From contig DMEZ01000061.1 in assembly GCA_003450735.1 (NCBI GenBank), positions 1-31,411 on the forward strand: a stretch of 31,411 bases of DNA, read 5' to 3'. The first letter of the stretch is position 1. Each line of letters opens with the position of its first letter. The notes under the pieces are model-generated. The model saw only the letters and a program-made list of their open reading frames with translations, did no database searches and was not told the origin of the DNA. The position numbers were made by a program, and so were the translations under genes. This document shows, one piece after another, positions 29,461 to 31,411 of this stretch. This DNA is from Elusimicrobiota bacterium. Lineage in GTDB: Bacteria > Elusimicrobiota > Elusimicrobia > UBA1565.

Positions 29461-30773
29461 ATCGGTTCTCCCGTCGCGAGGCGGTAGGCCGCCTGCGAGA
29501 CCAGCGAGTCGTAGAGCGCCTGCGCGCGCTCCACCTGGGCTTCCATGTTGTCGAGCTGGGCCTGGCTCAGGCGGATGACGTCCGCGCGGCCCTGCTGGTA
29601 CTGCTCGGTGACGAGGTCGAGGCTCTCCTTGGAGATCTCCTCCTTGCGCTTGGCCACCCCGTAGCTGTCCACCGCCCTCTCGACGTCGATGCGGGCCGAG
29701 ACGACCTGCTCGCGCACCTGCAGCTCGAGCTGGTCCAAGGCGGCGCGCGCCTGCGCGCGCTCCGCGTCGGCCGCGGCCAGGTTCCCGGCCTGGGTCAGCC
29801 CGTTGAAGCCCGAGGGGAGCGAAAGAGCGAGGCCCAGGTAGTAGCGCGGATTGGGCGAGGGGTCCGCGTAGGTCCCGCCGAAGCCCGCGCTGGCCTCCCA
29901 GGAATAGGCCGCGTTGAGGGCGAGCGTCGGCAGACTCTCCGCCCAGGCGCGCTTGTAGCGCACCCCGGCGCGTTCGACGGACAGGCGCGCGCCCTCCATC
30001 TCGTTGCGGCGGCGAAGAGCCCCCCGGAGGTCGGCGGCCACGTCGGCCGCGGCGAGGGCGGGATCGGCGGCGCCCTTGAACTCGAGGTCGGCCGGAGCAT
30101 CCGCGTCGCGCCTCAAAAGCACGTTGAAGCGGAGCAGGGCCTCGCGGGCGTCCCCGTCGGCGCGGGAGAGGCGCAGGCGGCTCGAGAGCAGGTCGGTCTC
30201 GCTCTTGAGCAGGTCGGCGTAGCTCTTCATCCCGTGCTTGTAGAGGTCCTTCGTCAGGGCGTACTGGTCTTGCTGGGCCTTGAGGTTGCTCTGGCGGACC
30301 TCGACGAGCTTGCGCCGGAGCCAGAGAGCGTAGTACGCGCGCAGTGCGTCCATCGTCTTGTCGCGCAGGGCGGACTCCAGGCCGCGTCCCGCGATCTCCC
30401 AGGACGCGCGCGCCTCCTTGGCCCGGAACCAGTCCGCGTAGTCGAGGAGGTTCCAGCTCGCCCCGGCCTGCAGGTCGCTTTGGTCGCCCGCGAAGTCCCA
30501 GCCTCGGAAGCGGTTGCCGTCCAGCGGGTTGTGGCCGTAGGGGTAGGTCCTGGCGCTGAAGGAGAGGGACGGAAGGTACGCGCTCCCGACCGCGGAGCGG
30601 TAGCGCGCCGAGGCGGCCTCGTACTCGGCCCGGGCCTTCTCCAGATCCGGGGAGGCCGACCGGACCGCCTGCACGTAGGCGGCGGTGCTCAGGGCGAAGG
30701 AGCCGGCGGCGGGAGCGGCGTAGGCGGCCGGGGAAGCCGTGAGCAGGAGGAGGACGCTCCCGAAGAAGCTCAT
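29457..30773 (-). CDS. TolC-like outer-membrane efflux channel protein
   Basis: Outer-membrane factor (438 aa) forming the exit duct of a tripartite pump. A signal peptide (residues 1-19, ending AYA) is followed by the two internally repeated halves of long helices and short beta strands typical of this family: SFSARTYPYG with DLQAGASWNLLDY in the first half, LNAAYSWEAS with RYYLGLALSLPSG in the second. Long helical stretches such as LRDKTMDALRAYYALWLRRKL and VTEQYQQGRADVIRLSQAQLDN match OMF helices. It starts 1 base after the BON gene and overlaps the fusion-protein gene by 4 bases. Family is clear; substrate is not. Confidence 0.93.
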   Translation of the reverse strand: MSFFGSVLLLLTASPAAYAAPAAGSFALSTAAYVQAVRSASPDLEKARAEYEAASARYRSAVGSAYLPSLSFSARTYPYGHNPLDGNRFRGWDFAGDQSDLQAGASWNLLDYADWFRAKEARASWEIAGRGLESALRDKTMDALRAYYALWLRRKLVEVRQSNLKAQQDQYALTKDLYKHGMKSYADLLKSETDLLSSRLRLSRADGDAREALLRFNVLLRRDADAPADLEFKGAADPALAAADVAADLRGALRRRNEMEGARLSVERAGVRYKRAWAESLPTLALNAAYSWEASAGFGGTYADPSPNPRYYLGLALSLPSGFNGLTQAGNLAAADAERAQARAALDQLELQVREQVVSARIDVERAVDSYGVAKRKEEISKESLDLVTEQYQQGRADVIRLSQAQLDNMEAQVERAQALYDSLVSQAAYRLATGEPM

Positions 30774-30774
30774 C

Positions 30775-31092
30775 CTACTCCTGGATGAGCAGGTTGACGA
30801 TGAGCTGTTTGACGCCGGGGACGCGGCCGACGACGCGGGTGATCTGGCGGCGGGCCTCCGGAGAATCGGCCATGCCGGAGAGCGTGACGATGCCCATGTG
30901 AGTGCTCACGTCCAGGTAGCGGATGTCGATCTCCCGATGGGCCTTGAGCTCGGCCTTCACCCGGGCGGTGATGCCCGGGTCGCTCATGTCCAGGGTCTGG
31001 CTCGAGCGCCGGGACGCGCAAGCGGCCCCGCCCAGGAGGAGGGCGGCGAGGGCCGCGCAGGCCAGGCGAGCGAGCGCCTTGTGGAGCATCAT
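30775..31092 (-). CDS. BON-domain periplasmic lipoprotein
   Basis: Small exported protein (105 aa) with a hydrophobic signal (LAALLLGGAAC) and a Cys25 that could be lipidated, although Gly in the -3 position makes the lipobox non-ideal. The rest is a single BON domain (about 36-103: DPGITARVKAELKAHREIDIRYLDVSTHMGIVTLSG, then RVPGVKQLIVNLL), a fold found in OsmY and secretin-associated proteins that binds phospholipids or stiffens envelopes. I use the ATG at 31092, 6 bases after a TACTAT box; the next codon is also ATG. It is the first gene of the efflux operon, 1 base before the channel gene, which suggests an envelope-assembly role for the pump. Confidence 0.85.
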   Translation of the reverse strand: MMLHKALARLACAALAALLLGGAACASRRSSQTLDMSDPGITARVKAELKAHREIDIRYLDVSTHMGIVTLSGMADSPEARRQITRVVGRVPGVKQLIVNLLIQE

Positions 31093-31098
31093 GTGCCA

Positions 31099-31104
31099 AT
31101 AGTA
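31099..31104 (-). promoter_or_regulatory. -10 box for the efflux operon, leaderless geometry
   Basis: TACTAT on the minus strand lies exactly 6 bases before the ATG at 31092, with no Shine-Dalgarno sequence. It overlaps the divergent rdgB promoter region. Confidence 0.4.
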
Positions 31105-31117
31105 CAATTTTTACAAC
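31103..31117 (+). promoter_or_regulatory. Promoter region of rdgB
   Basis: Two overlapping choices are visible: TACAAT at 31103-31108 with TTGTGG 18 bases upstream (31079-31084), giving a leader of about 9 bases, or TACAAC at 31112-31117, exactly 6 bases before the ATG. There is no Shine-Dalgarno sequence. Confidence 0.4.
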
Positions 31118-31123
31118 GGCCTG

Positions 31124-31411
31124 ATGAAGGACATCGTCCTCGCCACGCGCAACCCCCACAAGACCCGCGAGCTCTCCGCGCTGTTCCAGGAGGCCGGCCT
31201 GGCTTTGCGCCTGCGCTCCCTCGCCGAGTTCCCCGGAGCTCCGGACGTGGAGGAGGACGGGGCGACCCTCGAGGAGAACGCGCGCAAGAAGGCCGTCTCG
31301 GCCGCTCGGGCGGCCGGCCTCGACGCCCTGGCCGACGACACGGGCCTGGAAGTGGAGCGGCTCGGCGGAGCCCCGGGCGTCCATGCCGCCCGCTACGCGG
31401 GCCCCGCCTGA
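31124..31411 (+). CDS. rdgB: RdgB/HAM1-type dITP/XTP pyrophosphatase, N-terminal half only
   Basis: House-cleaning enzyme that hydrolyses ITP, dITP and XTP to monophosphates. The substrate-loop start LATRNPHKTREL (6-17), TLEENARKKA (48-57), and the catalytic region ADDTGLEVERLGGAPGVHAARYAG (69-92) are all typical. The frame ends in TGA on the last three bases of the window after 95 residues, whereas the family is about 190-200 residues. Either a frameshift or nonsense mutation has broken the gene, or the sequence end is a low-quality contig edge. The preserved half looks normal, which favours a very recent mutation or a sequencing error. It is divergent from the efflux operon. Confidence 0.85.
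   Translation: MKDIVLATRNPHKTRELSALFQEAGLALRLRSLAEFPGAPDVEEDGATLEENARKKAVSAARAAGLDALADDTGLEVERLGGAPGVHAARYAGPA

Noticed and set aside
1..31411. tRNA, rRNA, CRISPR arrays, riboswitches and prophage
   Set aside because: Looked for cloverleaf ends, regularly spaced repeats, conserved leader structures and phage genes; none was recognisable, and no intergenic gap exceeds 200 bases.

Overview
This is a compact, G+C-rich (about 70%) bacterial window with 27 protein genes, all intergenic gaps under 200 bases, and no RNA genes or CRISPR array seen. The organism has an outer membrane (TolC-type channel, OprD-like porin, BON lipoprotein) and an anaerobic, amino-acid- and organic-acid-based metabolism (hybrid cluster protein, tungsten-type aldehyde ferredoxin oxidoreductase, radical-SAM lysine 2,3-aminomutase, formimidoyltransferase-cyclodeaminase, B12-dependent methylmalonyl-CoA mutase). 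I cannot place it reliably; an uncultured Gram-negative anaerobe such as an Elusimicrobiota relative would fit, but that is a guess.

Region 1 (1-12310) is metabolic. On the minus strand, meaB and the start of methylmalonyl-CoA mutase face away from a MatB-like acyl-CoA synthetase. Next is hcp, preceded by a perfect CRP/FNR-type palindrome. A tight minus-strand cluster follows: glnA, preT, preA, aldehyde oxidoreductase, a MoaD-like sulfur carrier, and both subunits of a 3-oxoacid CoA-transferase. Together these genes could oxidise an aldehyde to an acid, activate the acid to a CoA thioester and, if the acid is methylmalonate, pass it to succinyl-CoA. PreTA would suit thymine as an upstream source. 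The pathway is inferred, because dihydropyrimidinase and ureidopropionase genes are not here.

Region 2 (12348-24397) is mixed: a histidine kinase, a secreted serine hydrolase, an NTF2-like secreted protein, an M23 peptidase, a kamA-response regulator-response regulator unit, ftcD coupled to an OprD-like porin, a long coiled-coil protein and a small membrane-anchored protein.

Region 3 (24429-26488) is an island of clearly lower G+C, bounded by a perfect 19-bp inverted repeat. It holds exactly two divergent genes, a MutY adenine glycosylase and a REP-associated tyrosine (Y1/HUH) transposase. It looks like a mobile unit carrying a DNA-repair gene.

Region 4 (26511-31411) is a five-gene minus-strand efflux operon (BON lipoprotein, TolC-like channel, a membrane fusion protein lacking the usual helical hairpin, MacB-type ATPase and permease), then a divergent rdgB reading frame that stops at the window edge about half-way through the family's length.

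Two architectural habits recur. Eight gene junctions are 4-base ATGA/GTGA overlaps. Several first genes have a -10-like hexamer only 6-8 bases before the start codon, suggesting leaderless transcripts, while others have clear Shine-Dalgarno leaders.
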